From positions 1 to 5,732 of the forward strand of contig JAITOG010000054.1 in the NCBI GenBank assembly GCA_031290075.1: a stretch of 5,732 nucleotides of DNA. Direction: 5' to 3'. Of this stretch, positions 5,536 through 5,732 are shown one piece after another. Position numbers and translations under genes: made by a program. Every line of letters begins with the position of its first letter. The stretch's first letter is position 1. Origin of the DNA: Holosporales bacterium (GTDB taxonomy: Bacteria > Pseudomonadota > Alphaproteobacteria > BNTO01). The notes beneath the pieces are model-generated. The model had not been told where the DNA came from, did not search any database, and was given only the letters and a program-made list of their open reading frames with translations.

Positions 5536-5732
5536 CTCAGGCCACCTTAATTTTCTAGTGCCGAGATCCTTATTTGAAAGGGAAATTGTGAACTAGTTTA
5601 GTCTATACTGGGGCCTTACACCCCTGCATAAAAATATCTCTTATAAATCCCTGTTTACAAGGATCAATTTTTTTTAATAGTAGAAAACAAGCCTTTTATT
5701 TTTTTGATAAAATATATTTTATTAACTTATTT
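5536..5732. other. Gene-free tail after ftsK
   Basis: I see no coding frame or RNA gene here. A GGGG/CCCC mini-stem (5610-5613 with 5621-5624) has no T tract. A weak ATCC/GGAT stem (5647-5650 with 5661-5664) is followed by a T8 run at 5668-5675 and may be the ftsK terminator, but it is too short to be convincing. The segment 5603-5615 matches the outer end of the dispersed repeat. Confidence 0.4.

Overview
The window looks like part of an AT-rich alphaproteobacterial genome. FabZ and FtsK are both of alphaproteobacterial type. The AT-rich intergenic DNA, the exported tandem-repeat proteins and a small palindromic dispersed repeat suggest a host-associated lineage such as Holosporales or Rickettsiales. 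That placement is inference from gene style, not a database result.

Left half, accessory (1 to about 2700). Two repeat-protein genes converge. The first reads rightward and is cut by the left window edge. It is open from base 1 to 744 and encodes about eight 11-14-residue Q-L-P-E-L-L-type repeats followed by a unique C-terminus with a second, 12-residue repeat. The second reads leftward from 2308. It encodes a signal-peptide protein with an acidic Ser/Glu-rich region, an array of ten 10-11-residue L-E-A-L-A-G-R-R repeats and a C-terminal membrane segment. A one-base insertion at 1465-1466 inside the repeat array introduces a TGA stop, so the gene now reads as two pieces (1463-2308 and 1144-1470). 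Its likely promoter has a perfect TTGACA -35 box followed by a (TA)10 tract that supplies the -10 region, an arrangement typical of phase-variable promoters. A hairpin with a T tract (1057-1093) ends the transcript. This gene is bracketed by two directly oriented copies (881-973 and 2581-2675) of a roughly 93-95 bp dispersed repeat that can fold into a long imperfect stem.

Right half, core (about 2700-5535). fabZ (fatty-acid synthesis) overlaps ftsK (DNA translocase of the division septum) by 8 bp, so the two probably form a translationally coupled operon. Both appear intact, with all key motifs. The last 197 bases hold no gene; they contain a 13-base match to the outer end of the dispersed repeat and a weak terminator-like T tract.

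The most interesting element is the leftward exported-repeat gene. It combines a dinucleotide tract in its promoter, a frameshift within nearly identical repeats that removes its membrane anchor, and flanking palindromic repeats. Together these suggest a locus built for variation, although simple gene decay or a sequencing error at one base is a serious alternative.
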